DNA of 64,000 bases from the NCBI GenBank assembly GCA_963678705.1, contig OY783218.1, positions 3,296,152 through 3,360,151 of the forward strand, in the 5' to 3' direction. This stretch comes from Panorpa germanica. Lineage: Eukaryota > Arthropoda > Insecta > Mecoptera > Panorpidae. The notes beneath the pieces are model-generated. The model searched no databases and was not told where the DNA came from. It saw only the letters and a program-made list of their open reading frames with translations. This document shows, one piece after another, positions 53,001-58,745 of this stretch. Within the stretch, counting starts at the first letter, position 1; every line of letters begins with the position of its first letter. The translations under genes and the position numbers were made by a program.

Positions 53001-55651
53001 AAGGGATAAGGAGATACAACAACAGGAAAGAATGGGAAAAATCGAGAAAAGCAATTACAATACAAGATATAAAAGGATTTGGGAAAGTAATATACCTCAG
53101 TACTTAATAGAAAAAGATATAAAAAACATAAGAAGGACAGCAAGGTTTAGATTGGGAAATGAGGGAAAAAGAAACAGATACTGGGAAAGTAGTGAGGAAA
53201 GAATGTGTAGAGTGTGCGGAACGGAGGACGAAACACTGGAGCACATTAAGTTTGATTTTAAGGAAAAAGTCGGGAGTGAGATGAATATTGGGCAGCTCTT
53301 AAAAGGGGGCGAGAAAGTGAACAGATGGATGGCAGAAATAACTAGAAGAAGGAAGGCTGAAGCTTTTTAAATCTTTTTAAGGCAGAAGAATGTAATGCCG
53401 AAAGTGAAGGGAAGAGGTGGATGGCGGAGATAGAGAAAAAAAAACTAGGAAAGAGAAGGAATGGCAGAGTAGAATTAGGAAGGACAGTAACAGGAGGAGC
53501 GAAGCAGTAGCAGTAGCAGTTTTGTTTTTATTTTGATAAGGAATTTTATATATTTTTTTTTTCGTTTGAAAAAAATGAGAATGTTTAGATTTAATAAGGA
53601 TCAAAATTGAATTAAGCACAATGACATGTATATAAATGAGTTAAGGCACAAGAATGTAGTGACAAATGGCAAAAACATTAAAAATAAAATAATAATAATG
53701 TAAAGTAACTGATACAACATAGGGCGGAATATGCGACTACACTATTGCCTACAATTGTCATTACTGAACTACCTTAAGAGATTATGAAATGTAAGAATGT
53801 TAGTAGAAGAATCTTAAAAAATTGAATGTGGTTCACTTTAAAATATTCAACAATCGTCTTAGTTGTGCCGGTATGCGGAAACCGTATCTACACATTCTGT
53901 GATTTTTATTGGGGCCAGGCTGTATCTTCAATGGGACTGCAAGAAATGCCTGGAATGGTGAGATACTAGACTAGTGCTTCGTGGAGACACCCACGCTACG
54001 CTATGGCTTTATTGAGATACCAGTAAGGCCTGTCTCAGTAAGGGACCGTATTTAAGCGTCGGCGTATTCGGACGTAAATCGGCGGATTGGAGTAGCTATA
54101 AAGGAAACCGCTTATGTGTGTCACAATACATGTTTATACTAATTTATTTATCTATATTTATGATACAGTATTCTGTTGATGTTTACGTCATAAATCTGGG
54201 TAATAAGATAAGGGTATATTATCTTATTATGTTATTGCTTTTTTTTTGTTATTGTTTTGTTAGCCTGTCAGATAACTAACTTGTGAACTGTAGGGGTGTA
54301 TTGGAGTTCTTTAGCACTAATATAATTTATTATGAGAGCAAACTTTAACTTTAATTTTTATCGATACACTACTGGTATACGATGGTACGCTATGTCGCGA
54401 TAGACGCGAAAAGATCCGTATTACAGCGATGTGGAGGTATCCCCTCCAGTCTGAAGCGGCTGTTTGTATTTACAAAGGTTCAGATAAGATAGCATTGTAG
54501 TAGTGGTAACACTTGGTTAAAATTCGCCTTTATACGCTTCTAATGTGCGAGGTAGTGCCGCCCGTATTCGGACTGCTTTGTAGCGTGCAGTCTGAGAGCT
54601 CCAGAGCGATCTCATTACATTTACATGGTTCGGATAGGTAAAGCGTAGTAGCCCGTATACGTCCGGCAGAAATTCGCTTAAATACGGTCCCATACTGAGA
54701 CAGGCCTAAGACGACGTTGCTATTATTATTCTTGTTTGCATTATAAAAAACAGTGTTCTTTTTTTGTTGACGCTAGTCGATTCTTTTGAAAAAGATTATT
54801 AAACAAGTGTGTCTTTTGTCATTACACTTAGTTGTCCCAGTAAACAATTTCTTCTTTTTTTTATTATGTTTTTACGATTTAAACAGCTAGGTTAGTGATA
54901 TCTCGTATTAATTGTGTGTTTTGTAGATTTGTTTATTTATATGATTGGTATATATTTTTATTCTTTGCCAGTCATGGAATAAATTTATTCCATCTTCGGG
55001 AATCGAACCTGGACCTAAGCATAGCTGAGTGTTAGAGTTTATGACTTAACGGCCACCCAGAGAATAATAAACAATTAAATATTCAAAATTGACGGAGATA
55101 TATCTATTTAAAGTTTGAATATCGTTTTACCGCTTAATATTTTTTGACGTTAACTATACGTAATAGAAAATAATAAGTTATCTTCGTGATTTATCATTGT
55201 ATATCACGACATTAGCGCTGTGACGTTTAATTTTGCATCTGTTTTACACTTCTCTTATTAAACAGCAATGGAAAAGGTAAGCAAATGAACATGGCGTCAC
55301 CTACTTTAATTATTAAAGCGACAAAAATTACTATTTCAATCGTTACTAACGTTCTTTTTTCTACTTGTTGTACCATGTCAGAAAACTGACGTAGCCACTT
55401 AATCTGTGTCCACAACTTACAGTTGCATTGTGTTTAAAGTGCGTGGGGTCTTTGTCATCCAATTTGTTTTTTCAGTTTTTAACACCATGTGTCTGACGCA
55501 AAGGATATTTATTGCGTGGCGGCTTTAGAAGACACCTATTGTAACAATACTAAGTGAACTTACCGGGAAAGGTTATTCCGGACATGAGCAGCTTCTCCGG
55601 CAAATCCTTGATGGCTTTAGGAGGCACGATGTCATGGGGTAGTTTAGACAT
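9717..55651 (-). CDS. PLEKHG4: PLEKHG4/puratrophin-1 (quattro-type) Rho guanine nucleotide exchange factor, whole gene
   Basis: The recognisable exons, 5' to 3' on the minus strand, are 55564-55651 (from ATG), 34620-34737, 32729-32951 and 32157-32654. They are followed by a cluster of ten from 13685 to 9717. They encode at least about 1258 residues. Order: a CRAL-TRIO-like N-terminal region, spectrin-like helices, a long low-complexity linker, then DH and PH domains and a serine-rich tail. This order matches PLEKHG4 in vertebrates and quattro in Drosophila, which activate Rho-family GTPases and act on the actin cytoskeleton. The exon ending at 32157 is in phase 0, while the one starting at 13685 needs two preceding bases. 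At least one exon (length 3n+2) is therefore missing from this model. A non-coding or coding exon upstream of 55656 is also likely, because the ATG lies 5 nt inside an exon with a consensus acceptor. Confidence 0.82.
14855..15185 (+). repeat. Dispersed repeat with internal 25-bp tandem units, copy 1
   Basis: The sequence runs from TATATATAAATTACGTGTCACG to GGGACAGCTAGTTT. It carries two adjacent units of CTGTTGACTAGATTGAGTAA at about 15057-15106. A second copy, inverted, is at 22893-23215. The terminal ACAGCTAGT and short internal tandem units recall non-autonomous Helitron/Helentron-like repeats of insects, but I cannot confirm the class. It is non-coding. Confidence 0.5.
15252..15554 (+). 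other. Unrecognised open frame of about 100 codons
   Basis: It encodes a stretch (TFKGDLFGSVGTGRALIRLC... through VWLGDMFLFPNFAYKPP) with composition and GC content (about 15330-15510) unlike the surrounding AT-rich intron. I see no clear acceptor and only a possible donor (AAATGTAAGA). It is on the strand opposite the host gene. It could be a transposon ORF fragment, a retrocopy or a small nested exon. No family recognised. Confidence 0.3.
15780..16000 (+). repeat. Short direct duplication
   Basis: GTACAGATTGGTGCGACATAAACATGCGACA (from about 15848) recurs as GTACAGACTAGTGCGACATAAACAGGCGACA (from about 15954). It is a diverged local repeat about 105 bp apart and is non-coding. Confidence 0.4.
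16195..16830 (+). repeat. 650-bp dispersed repeat, copy 1
   Basis: This matches 50815-51465 in the same orientation across its length. Shared phrases include CAAAATTTGGGA, CACAATTTTTACTCTCGGCAAA and CGCCAAAAGTCTTAGAATTTTT. It has no open frame and no visible terminal repeats. It is perhaps the UTR of a retroelement. Confidence 0.6.
18181..18821 (+). mobile_element. TIR element family 'GGCTTGTG', copy A
   Basis: 641 bp with near-perfect terminal inverted repeats ATGGGCTTGTGTCCT / AGGACACAAGCCCAT. It has no coding capacity and is therefore MITE-like. Near-identical sequence recurs at 34780-35363 and 47519-48154, with a more diverged copy at 35856-36523. The internal block (GTTAATAAATGTGTATTGGC, TTGAATTGTAGTTTTAGCGCT) defines the family. 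Confidence 0.75.
19528..19920 (+). pseudogene. Transposase-like helix-turn-helix fragment (DUF4817 type)
   Basis: The frame from the ATG at 19532 reads RWNSEFAVEAYFSSECSV and continues to VPDRKSIVTWATTFRQT, the conserved start of DUF4817-type helix-turn-helix proteins linked to insect transposons. Near 19690-19800 the reading frame shifts. A second frame carries ASALGLSDHSVRRILHAR and stops near 19918. It is a broken remnant with no downstream catalytic part. Confidence 0.55.
19985..20844 (+). mobile_element. 5'-truncated non-LTR retrotransposon (RNase H end) with poly(A)
   Basis: The open frame at about 19995-20351 shows an RNase H-like segment (VLILFDSLSALLAIETLY, FLWIPSHTGI). After a frame change it continues to about 20686 with a zinc-binding tail (CEQCNILLTVKHIIFHC) typical of Jockey/I/R1-type ORF2 C-termini. 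A 3' UTR and a 20-nt A run (20825-20844) close the copy. The reverse transcriptase part is absent, as expected of 5' truncation. Confidence 0.75.
21678..22072. mobile_element. MITE-like element with about 36-bp inverted ends
   Basis: The left end TTAAGACCGTCCCAACACGG followed by GTCGGCTGATTGCAAA pairs with the right end TTTGCAATCAGTCGACCCAT...GGACGGCCTAATT. About 395 bp, no open frame. I could not define a target duplication. Confidence 0.6.
22893..23215 (-). repeat. Dispersed repeat with internal tandem units, copy 2
   Basis: Inverted copy of the repeat at 14855-15185. It starts ACTAGCTGTGCC, carries two or three units of AATATTTACTCAATCTAGTC at about 22925-22995, and ends ACACGTAATTTATATATA. 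Confidence 0.5.
23885..24310. repeat. Foldback element, copy 2
   Basis: The left arm (about 23921-23962, GCGCTATCTTGAAAATAATAG) pairs with the right arm (about 24238-24280, ATTGCCTAATTTTCAATATGGC). It is the same family as 215-595. Confidence 0.55.
24310..24546 (+). mobile_element. LINE-like 3' tail fragment
   Basis: Encodes EEILKYPRWPVCLVIDRLWH near its start and is followed by AATAATAATAATGAAATG and a short 3' tail. The minus strand of 59870-60100 carries the same C-terminal peptide and tail, so both are 3' ends of one retrotransposon family in opposite orientation. No reverse transcriptase is present in either. Confidence 0.5.
25526..26106 (-). mobile_element. Mariner-like element, internally deleted (second type)
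   Basis: The ends are inverted copies around AAGTAAGTACCGTTTT (25540-25556 and the complement near 26081-26096). The minus strand carries an N-terminal helix-turn-helix (MFKMPPTIVSPADCEVRAVI... through MVRKWMRAFKDGRKS, 25755-25958). It also has the C-terminal end near 25620-25740 (FYEEGIQKLVPRYDKCLN, NYVEK). The catalytic core is missing. The right terminus looks a few bases shorter than the left. Confidence 0.65.
27758..27954. repeat. Small palindromic (MITE-like) element
   Basis: The left arm GGGTCTTTTAACAAAAACGG followed by TCATTTTAAATCAATAGAA pairs with the right arm TTCTATTGATTTAAAATGAC...CTTGTTAAAGGACCCTA. About 200 bp, nearly all of it stem, with a loop near 27850. Confidence 0.6.
28004..28781 (-). 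mobile_element. Internally deleted mariner element, copy 1
   Basis: 778 bp between TA dinucleotides (28002-28003 and 28782-28783). The right end reads CTTATTTTTTGAACAGACCT and the left end is its inverse, with changes. On the minus strand the N-terminal helix-turn-helix ORF (28366-28575, MDQRVCIKFFVKNGIKSSK) is separated by a deletion and frame break from the C-terminal part (28014-28292). The latter keeps the third catalytic aspartate region (PPYSPDLAPCDFFLFP). The middle, with the first two aspartates, is gone, so it cannot encode active transposase. Confidence 0.8.
29570..30236. repeat. Possible degenerate foldback
   Basis: ACATTAGTGAATCTAGC...TTAGCAGTCTGATC near 29548-29590 has a diverged inverse, GATCAGACTGCTAAGTTCAC followed by TGACATTAG, near 30203-30231. 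Further CAGTCTGATC/GATCAGACTG pairs lie inside. The AT-rich interior has no open frame. Confidence 0.35.
31530..31830 (+). other. Unrecognised open frame
   Basis: An open plus-strand frame of about 100 codons includes TLRRDEEWGRQGDIEITRC and WIDGEHTISKLGLRELCGK. It ends at a stop near 31820. No family recognised. The composition looks coding. It is opposite to the host gene and may be a transposon fragment. Confidence 0.25.
32157..34737 (-). CDS. PLEKHG4: RhoGEF middle exons: CRAL-TRIO-like and spectrin-like regions
   Basis: Three exons, 34620-34737, 32729-32951 and 32157-32654, join in phase to each other and to the 55564-55651 exon. They encode CDLFGSSLIVFDAAAVAK, then a hydrophobic CRAL-TRIO-like segment (DVTVTWELLDTALMLLVAHV, NIHQVIIWKP). 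A 166-residue helical, spectrin-repeat-like exon follows (WIEFYKEYESFMCKCHSCGR through LEQLTEQRREKLRELARVRA). The last exon is richer in GC than its surroundings. The final exon ends in phase 0 at a clean donor (GAG|GTAGGT). Confidence 0.85.
33380..34015 (+). mobile_element. LINE ORF2 3' end, decayed copy
   Basis: Purine-rich plus-strand sequence related to 52736-53700. Shared parts include the Glu/Arg-rich block (EEAEKRREEGTSVEE-like), the RFRLGNEE motif and the tail GCCAAAACATTAAAATAAAA. Frames are broken. The long antisense open frames across it are an effect of its purine-rich composition. Confidence 0.55.
34780..35363 (+). mobile_element. TIR element family 'GGCTTGTG', copy B (left end truncated)
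   Basis: Matches 18181-18821 from the internal AATTTTCAATTGTTGATTG to the right end, here mutated to GGACTTAAGCTCATT. The left terminal repeat is missing. The edge lies about 43 bp from the CAG acceptor (34738-34740) of a RhoGEF exon, inside the region expected to hold its branch point. Confidence 0.7.
35468..35512 (+). repeat. Short tandem repeat (CCATCCC)
   Basis: Repeats of CCCCCAT / CCTCCAT in 7-bp register. Confidence 0.7.
35856..36523 (+). mobile_element. TIR element family 'GGCTTGTG', copy D (diverged)
   Basis: Ends are ATGGGCTTGTGGACTCA and GGTTCACAAGCCTAT, with the same overall size (668 bp) and internal phrases such as GTTAATATCTCCTAAAATAT. It is the oldest-looking of the four near-complete copies. 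Confidence 0.6.
36683..36716 (+). repeat. (AG)n microsatellite
   Basis: An uninterrupted run of about 15 GA/AG dinucleotides. Confidence 0.85.
37232..37890 (-). repeat. BEL/Pao 3' LTR
   Basis: 659 bp, TG...CA on both strands, flanked on the left by the target duplication CCCAT (37227-37231). It is preceded on the minus strand by a purine-rich tract (CGCCCGGGAGAA). It differs from the other LTR at two positions only, by eye. Confidence 0.9.
37934..43009 (-). CDS. BEL/Pao gag-pol polyprotein
   Basis: 1691 residues in one frame, starting MSSKSLKVKL. Residues about 120-300 are the DUF1759 gag region. Zinc knuckles lie near 321-380 (CLFCNKDHSIRHC, CLNCLTKGHTINSC, CITCNKKHHSLLH). The aspartic protease motif (LLDNGSQTSFI) is near 436, and the reverse transcriptase active site (YVDDMLTG) near 840. 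RNase H follows (FCDASERAYGACIYF, then LWSDSVIVLSW). The integrase has an HHCC finger (HLRLFHPG...CVTCFRQKP, about 1322-1370) and catalytic-core landmarks GVDYAGPI near 1390, YSDNGTNFVG near 1460 and WGGLWES near 1505. A DUF5641-type C-terminus ends it (GSLVLIKEPNLPPSHWMLGR). All expected BEL domains are present and no stop or frameshift is seen. Confidence 0.93.
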   Translation of the reverse strand: MSSKSLKVKLHGIKLKLKQCSQSIDNVDIADSSTYKLEEIKILHKQWQPLMSSIDKIHAQMRELIEDENELEVIDKENNDLFMQYTKVGSIFNEIISASESLAIQTVAASDTKPSVFSDEDMHLSSINVPTFSGNIEKWDEFKATFESLVHNQVKYSNFKKLHILRRSLKDEAFDTIASVQLDPNNYQLCWDLLVTAYDNKRKMISHHLNSFLKIPAITSESSNKLRATAALIRKHIKALENIIPEENRWNHIVSILISKKLDSETKKHWLASDISKTDYQEIDTMLSFILERAHELDEHNCDSNVTHKSRPHKSLLVSQRDKCLFCNKDHSIRHCNNFLKLNIRARINEIRRRQRCLNCLTKGHTINSCTSKYSCITCNKKHHSLLHIETEDSDTSVPTASTSNALTAHVNQTNQVILSTALVSILDKDGKPIIARALLDNGSQTSFITNRLISKLNIPTKQSHVVISGIGNSETKINKQVKIALHSANTNYKTFVNCLIIDKITDNIPHTTLDINNLSIPSNIKLADPSFNKPQSVDLLLGADIFWKLLRVGNTKLVNNRLNLQRTSLGWIVTNYKVNTNNNNAHCYHASLQTQMSKFWEIESVKECSSLTVEEQACQEHFNKTTTRDSDGRFVVTLPLKLPASMLGDSKTAATKRFLSLERKFANNEQYKSMYSAFIHEYMQLGHMSLNPNQTSSEPSYFLPHHGIIKLSSTTSKLRVVFDGSMSSSTNTSLNSLQANGPTIQNDLFTILTKFRQYEYVVVADIAMMYRQILVHPSQRNLQQILWRDSPDDKLQAYQLNTVTYGTLSAAYLAIRSLTQLGYDNITAHPNAANTIINDFYVDDMLTGSNDLAELKQRCNKIIEILSSAGFNLRKWISNDPAVLVDLDNTTNDKHFYIEHGDIEHFKTLGVKWNSETDCFKYSIAHFDPPVKLTKRNILSFIAKIFDPLGLLSPCVIPFKLMIQQLWLANLHWDDEVPEHLANIWTALIKQLPSLNNVSIPRKSLISNFETIEIHGFCDASERAYGACIYFKSTNNENISKTTLLHSKSKVSPLKSLTIPCLELCAALLLSRMTKKLLSIISVPVNRVILWSDSVIVLSWLKCIPNTLKTFVANRVSEIQTDMNPITQWRHVRTEYNPADLISRGILASNIIDYNFWWQGPDWLSQSESSWPESNCTVKCLPETKSIILSNHSITKSNPIFDTFSNLRTLNRVTAYCLRFIHNCRNKQNKANGILTVTELQDSMQLLVKLAQKEHFASELKALKCNAPLANKSTLLCLNPFLDDNDIIRVGGRLKYSNFEFHRRHPIVLHNKHKLTTLIMEKEHLRLFHPGPQKLLFSIRDQYWPIKGISLAKNIVHRCVTCFRQKPRFPSPKMGSLPFARVSLDFPFKDTGVDYAGPIMVRNKYGRGSKLLKSYICLFICFATKAIHLELVTELTTQCFLAALNRFISRRGKPNIIYSDNGTNFVGASRALGKFLSDGNNAKTIETVASDLTITWKFIPPYSPSWGGLWESNIKSTKAHLKRVIQNNHFTFEDTYTLLTQIEAILNSRPLYPASNDPNDLVPITPGHLLIGRQLTSIAPAEDAPINLSRMQRFTQLQDCIQNFWKRWSNDYLGHCNQLSKWKTSTGVVPQPGSLVLIKEPNLPPSHWMLGRIVKVSVSDDLTARLATIKTIKGELKRLVRHLAPLPIEH
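43150..43400 (-). repeat. Tandem repeats in the BEL 5' leader
   Basis: Three imperfect units of about 90 bp each contain AGTCATAG.C.AGTA...GTTAAATGACT. Two also contain GTGTCCAAATAACACGAAAT. They lie between the 5' LTR and the gag ATG. Confidence 0.7.
43805..44463 (-). repeat. BEL/Pao 5' LTR
   Basis: 659 bp, matching 37232-37890 except T/A at position 20 and a terminal G instead of C near its outer edge. It is followed by CCCAT (44464-44468). Confidence 0.9.
46169..47092 (+). mobile_element. Internally deleted mariner element, copy 2
   Basis: 924 bp with clean terminal repeats (CGAGGTCTGTTCAAAAAATA and its inverse), flanked by TA at 46167-46168 and 47093-47094. Transposase pieces lie in three frames: the helix-turn-helix from ATG 46386 (MDQRVCIKFCVKNGIKCSK), the middle with two catalytic aspartate regions (VFFDYRG, LLHHDNA), and the C-terminus (PYSPDLAHCDFFLFP to 47035). 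A deletion after LFTEG and at least one frameshift break the gene. All three DD34D aspartate regions are still visible, unlike copy 1. Confidence 0.85.
47519..48154 (+). mobile_element. TIR element family 'GGCTTGTG', copy C
   Basis: 636 bp, with terminal GGCTTGTGTCCTC and GACACAAGCCCAT. Very close to copy A. ACAAATATC occurs just outside both ends, so the site may carry a duplication or a local repeat. Confidence 0.7.
49408..50061. mobile_element. Foldback element containing a TA microsatellite
   Basis: The left arm (about 49408-49545: TCTAAACCTTAGAGCATATA, GTGCGAGAGAGAAAGGTATA, GTTCTCTATGCGTATGCGTC, GACAGCTGTCTAG) pairs with the right arm (about 49845-50061: TAGACAGCTCTC, GACGCATGCGCATAGAGAAC, TATACCTTTCTCTCTCGCAC, GCTCTAAGCCC). 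The TA microsatellite has expanded inside the right arm. No transposase. Confidence 0.65.
49957..50046. repeat. (TA)n microsatellite
   Basis: About 90 bp of AT/TA repeats with one interruption near 50001. It creates a spurious Tyr/Ile open frame. Confidence 0.9.
50380..50640 (+). mobile_element. Purine-rich LINE-like fragment
   Basis: Arg/Glu/Gly-rich codons with the tail TTTAGAATGATGAAATAGAG...GAAAGTGACACGAAGAGAAG. An inverted diverged copy is at about 56240-56400 (CTCGTGTCACTTTCTTTG...CTATTTCACCATTCTAA). The class is uncertain. Confidence 0.4.
50815..51465 (+). repeat. 650-bp dispersed repeat, copy 2
   Basis: Same orientation and extent as 16195-16830. See that entry for the shared phrases. 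Confidence 0.6.
51981..52012 (+). repeat. (GT)n microsatellite
   Basis: GTGTGTGTGTGTGTCTCTGTGTGTGTG, interrupted once. Confidence 0.75.
52736..53700 (+). mobile_element. LINE ORF2 3' end with zinc-finger tail
   Basis: The open frame from 52936 (144 residues to 53370) reads MAIEEAERRREGGASVEEEL, RFRLGNEGKRNRYWE and CRVCGTEDETLEHIKF, the C-terminal part of an insect non-LTR retrotransposon ORF2. It is followed by a 3' region ending in ATTAAAAATAAAATAATAATAATG. The reverse transcriptase is absent (5' truncated). A more decayed relative is at 33380-34015. Confidence 0.65.
54027..54706. mobile_element. MITE with 3-bp TAA duplication (PIF/Harbinger-like)
   Basis: 680 bp. The left end GGCCTGTCTCAGTAAGGGAC followed by CGTATTTAAGCG pairs with the right end CGCTTAAATACGGTCCCATACTGAGACAGGCC. 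TAA flanks both sides (54024-54026, 54707-54709), as expected for the TWA target of PIF/Harbinger. No coding capacity. Confidence 0.75.
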
Positions 55652-55656
55652 TATTC
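55564..55656 (-). CDS. PLEKHG4: RhoGEF 5' coding exon
   Basis: The exon has acceptor TGTTTCAG and donor GTAAGT. From ATG 55651 it encodes MSKLPHDIVPPKAIKDLPEK and ends LLMSGITFPG. The split glycine codon (G|GC) joins in frame to the exon at 34737, giving GITFPGTCDLFGSSLIVFD. The match of phase and of the CRAL-TRIO-like lead-in makes the link to exons 21 kb away convincing. Translation may start here or in an upstream exon, since the frame stays open to the acceptor. Confidence 0.8.
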
Positions 55657-56239
55657 CTGAAACAAATAACAAATGTTAATATAAAACGAATTGAAACAAT
55701 AAAAAGAGAAATTATGAGAAAAGAGAGATAATGTATAGGTTATAGCATATACATTATAAGCCTAGTGCTATGTACAATTTACTGCGTAAAACGTCGGGCA
55801 TAAAAACTGTTTCTACCAACTTGTAAGGCCAGTAGCGAAAAACCCAATTTTCGATTTTTTCTGTGGCCTAACAACTACGAGATTTTATAGGTCTCTTTTT
55901 TGTAACTTTCAAAATTCCCGACTAAAGTAGTACTTTGGTAGTTGTTATCGATCTTAAAGAGGATAAAATTTTGAACAAATTTCATTTTTACAAGTTATTT
56001 CTAAACCTAATAACAAGAGCGTTGTGGCGCCAGGAATATTAGATATTTTTTCTAGGTGGGGAAAAAAACATAAAACCATTAAAAAAAATTCTAAAATCAT
56101 TACTAATATGTTTTTCATTGTTGGCGCCTGTATGTACATATGTTTATTTATTTTAACGAATGTCGCTAGGTTTTACATTTTTCCACATAATCCTTAATTA
56201 CATTACATGAATTCTAAATATACTTAAAACTAATGATAT

Positions 56240-56400
56240 CTCTGCCTTTTTCTCCTCGTGTCACTTTCTTTGTTCTCTATTTCACCATTCTAAGCTCGTG
56301 TTTCTCTCCTGTTTTCCTCTCGTTCTTCTTCCTTCCTCTCTCTCTTCCTCCATTCACTTTATCTGAGTCAGCTCCTCTATCCTCTTTTCCTTGACAAACT
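56240..56400 (-). mobile_element. Purine-rich LINE-like fragment, inverted copy
   Basis: The minus strand matches the tail of the fragment at 50380-50640. No open frame of note. Confidence 0.35.
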
Positions 56401-56448
56401 AAACATTCTCTATATCTGTTCTGCCATCAGTAGTTTCCTTATATACTT

Positions 56449-57080
56449 AGGGCCTTATTCTGTAACTTTTCAAAAAATCGACCTTATTTTTTCAGCGGTG
56501 AAAATATTTAATTTTTTCACCGCTCGAATAAGGTCGCTGTATTTAAAATACCTAAAGTGGTATTCTGTATGCAAAATTTTCCATTGCCCTTATAATATAC
56601 AGCGGTGAAAAAGTATAAACTGGTATTGATGACGTATTTAAAGACGTCATCAATTTTAAAAATATTTGACCAATCACGGCATTCAGAATATTCAAATATT
56701 TAAAAATTCAAACACTTGACAAGTACGAATACATGTCAATTGCTCAAGTCAATTGACAAGCAACATAACCTCACTTTCTGATATATTTATATTTGTATAT
56801 TCATATGACTATACTACATATACTTTGTATTGAAAAAATTGTACTAAAATTCAAATTATAATTCGAATTGTTTGACAGTTCTAAAAAATACAGTGATGAA
56901 AATTTTAAAGTCACCGCTAAAGGCGACCTTATAATTTGGTCGATTTTTTTCCAGCGACAAAAATAAAATCGATGGAAATTTCTTACAGAATACCAAATAA
57001 AAAATCATCGCTGTTGTGACGTCATTTTACAGCGATCAAATTTTTTCACCGGTGGAAATACTTTACAAAATAAGGCCCTA
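56449..57080. mobile_element. MITE-like TIR element
   Basis: 632 bp. The ends TAGGGCCTTATTCTGTAA and TTACAAAATAAGGCCCTA are inverted repeats, with further inner pairs built on AGCGGTGAAAA / TTTTTCACCG. TA flanks are possible. No coding capacity. Confidence 0.65.
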
Positions 57081-58400
57081 AATTTCTTAATTGCAACCGT
57101 CTATATATTCACCCGATAAAATATATAACACCCGGTCTTTTGTGCAGTAAGGCGACTTATATCAATTAAATGTAAACCATATATAGATCATAGTTTATTT
57201 AATGCTCAAGACACCTGTAAATGATGCCATCTCTATTGTACTTTTTTGAATAACAGAGATAACAATCGATTAGAAGGGTAGAGGATACAAAACGAACATG
57301 ACGTCAGAAATTTCGTTAACTTTTGTTCTTTCAATGATTAACACAGATATCATGACTATTTTATTGGTTTATATCTTCTATGTTGTCATTTTTATTTAAA
57401 AAATTAAACTAATAATTGAGTATTTGAGGCACTGATAGTTTTAAACTTTATCAATATACAATACAGTTTTCTATAAATTAAGACATCTGTCAATTGTTTA
57501 AACGGCCTAAGCTACAAGTACAACCTACTGCAACAGTACACTCATAAATAGTAAGATTCCGCAACCAGTTTAGAAATAATTTCTTCTACCTTACAAACGA
57601 CATAGACATATATTGATATAATTTAAACCCACGTAAATTGGACCTTAATGCACGTACCATAAGAACGAACACGCACCACACACCGAGCTTGGTGCACTCG
57701 GTGTTAAGGCACCTACGCACAGAAAATTCAAGTGAGAGTTATAATTATTTATGAAGGTAATACACTGTCTCTTACATATAAATTGCACTTAATTTGTAAT
57801 ACATAGTATGACATAAGACGGTGATGACATTTATTATAGAATGAAAGATTAAGACACAAAGCAAGATAAGTGGTGCAGTGGTTTCAGAAACTATGAAACA
57901 AGTTTGTAACGATCAGACAGGGATGCCAGATGTCCCGGAATGCGAGGGATTGTCCCGTGTCCCGTATAAACATTGCAATTCCCGCACAGAGCCGTATTAG
58001 CTAACAGATAAATGTCAAAGACCCGTAATTCGGAAGCACTCAGCACAATTTTGCAAGTCAACGACTACAAATAAATACAATTGACTTTTCGTTACACAAA
58101 TAAACTTTAGATATAAAGAGTTAGCAGCAAGGTAACGGTTTGACTAAATAATTGATAACATTTGAGATTTAAATATTCAAATGTTATTATTGTATTTCCA
58201 GAATAAAATTTTGAGTGTAGTTTGATTTTTCAGTGAATCTTTGAATTTCCCGCGTAGCTCTCGTTAACTGACATCTATTAGTAGGCTACTGTTAAATTTT
58301 GAGCAAACTGTATCATTTAGTTTGTGTTTAACAGATATTGAAGTCATCCGCGCTATGGATGCCGCGATTATACTGAGTGTGTAGTCACCATGACAAAAAT
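57081..58400. other. Non-coding, repeat-derived stretch
   Basis: Positions 57300-57490 resemble the inner and right part of the GGCTTGTG family (ATTGAGTATTTGAGG, CTTTATCAATATACAATACA, AAATTAAGACAT). A block at 57917-57995 (GATGCCAGATGTCCCGGAAT...CCCGCACAGAGCCG) looks like a transposon end but has no partner I can see. No exon found. Confidence 0.35.
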
Positions 58401-58419
58401 CCATAAATTGGACTAGCAA

Positions 58420-58745
58420 CTGCTTCCTCATCCAGCATATTCCCCGGATTTAGCCCGCAGTGACTATTTCCTCTTTCCAAACCTGAAGAAATGGCTGGGC
58501 GGTAACAGATTTGGGTCAAAGAAGAAGAACAAAGAAGTCATCATTGAAATTACTGAGACAAACGCCTATTTTGAGGGTCTTGAGAAAACCTATTATTTAG
58601 AAGGAATAAAAGAAAATTGGACTAACACTGAACTAAATGTGTCGAGCCTAAAGGAGACTATGTTGATAAATAAAGCGTTTTTTGCCGAAGAAATATCTTT
58701 TATTGAGAAATCAAACGCTTTTTCAAAATATTACGTTGAATAATA
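58420..58745 (+). pseudogene. Mariner transposase C-terminal remnant (third type)
   Basis: It encodes HPAYSPDLARSDYFLFPNLK, KKWLGGNRFGS and, after small indels, NAYFEGLEKTYYLEGIKE. This is the last third of a mariner transposase including the final aspartate block. Termini and N-terminal parts are not found. Confidence 0.65.
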
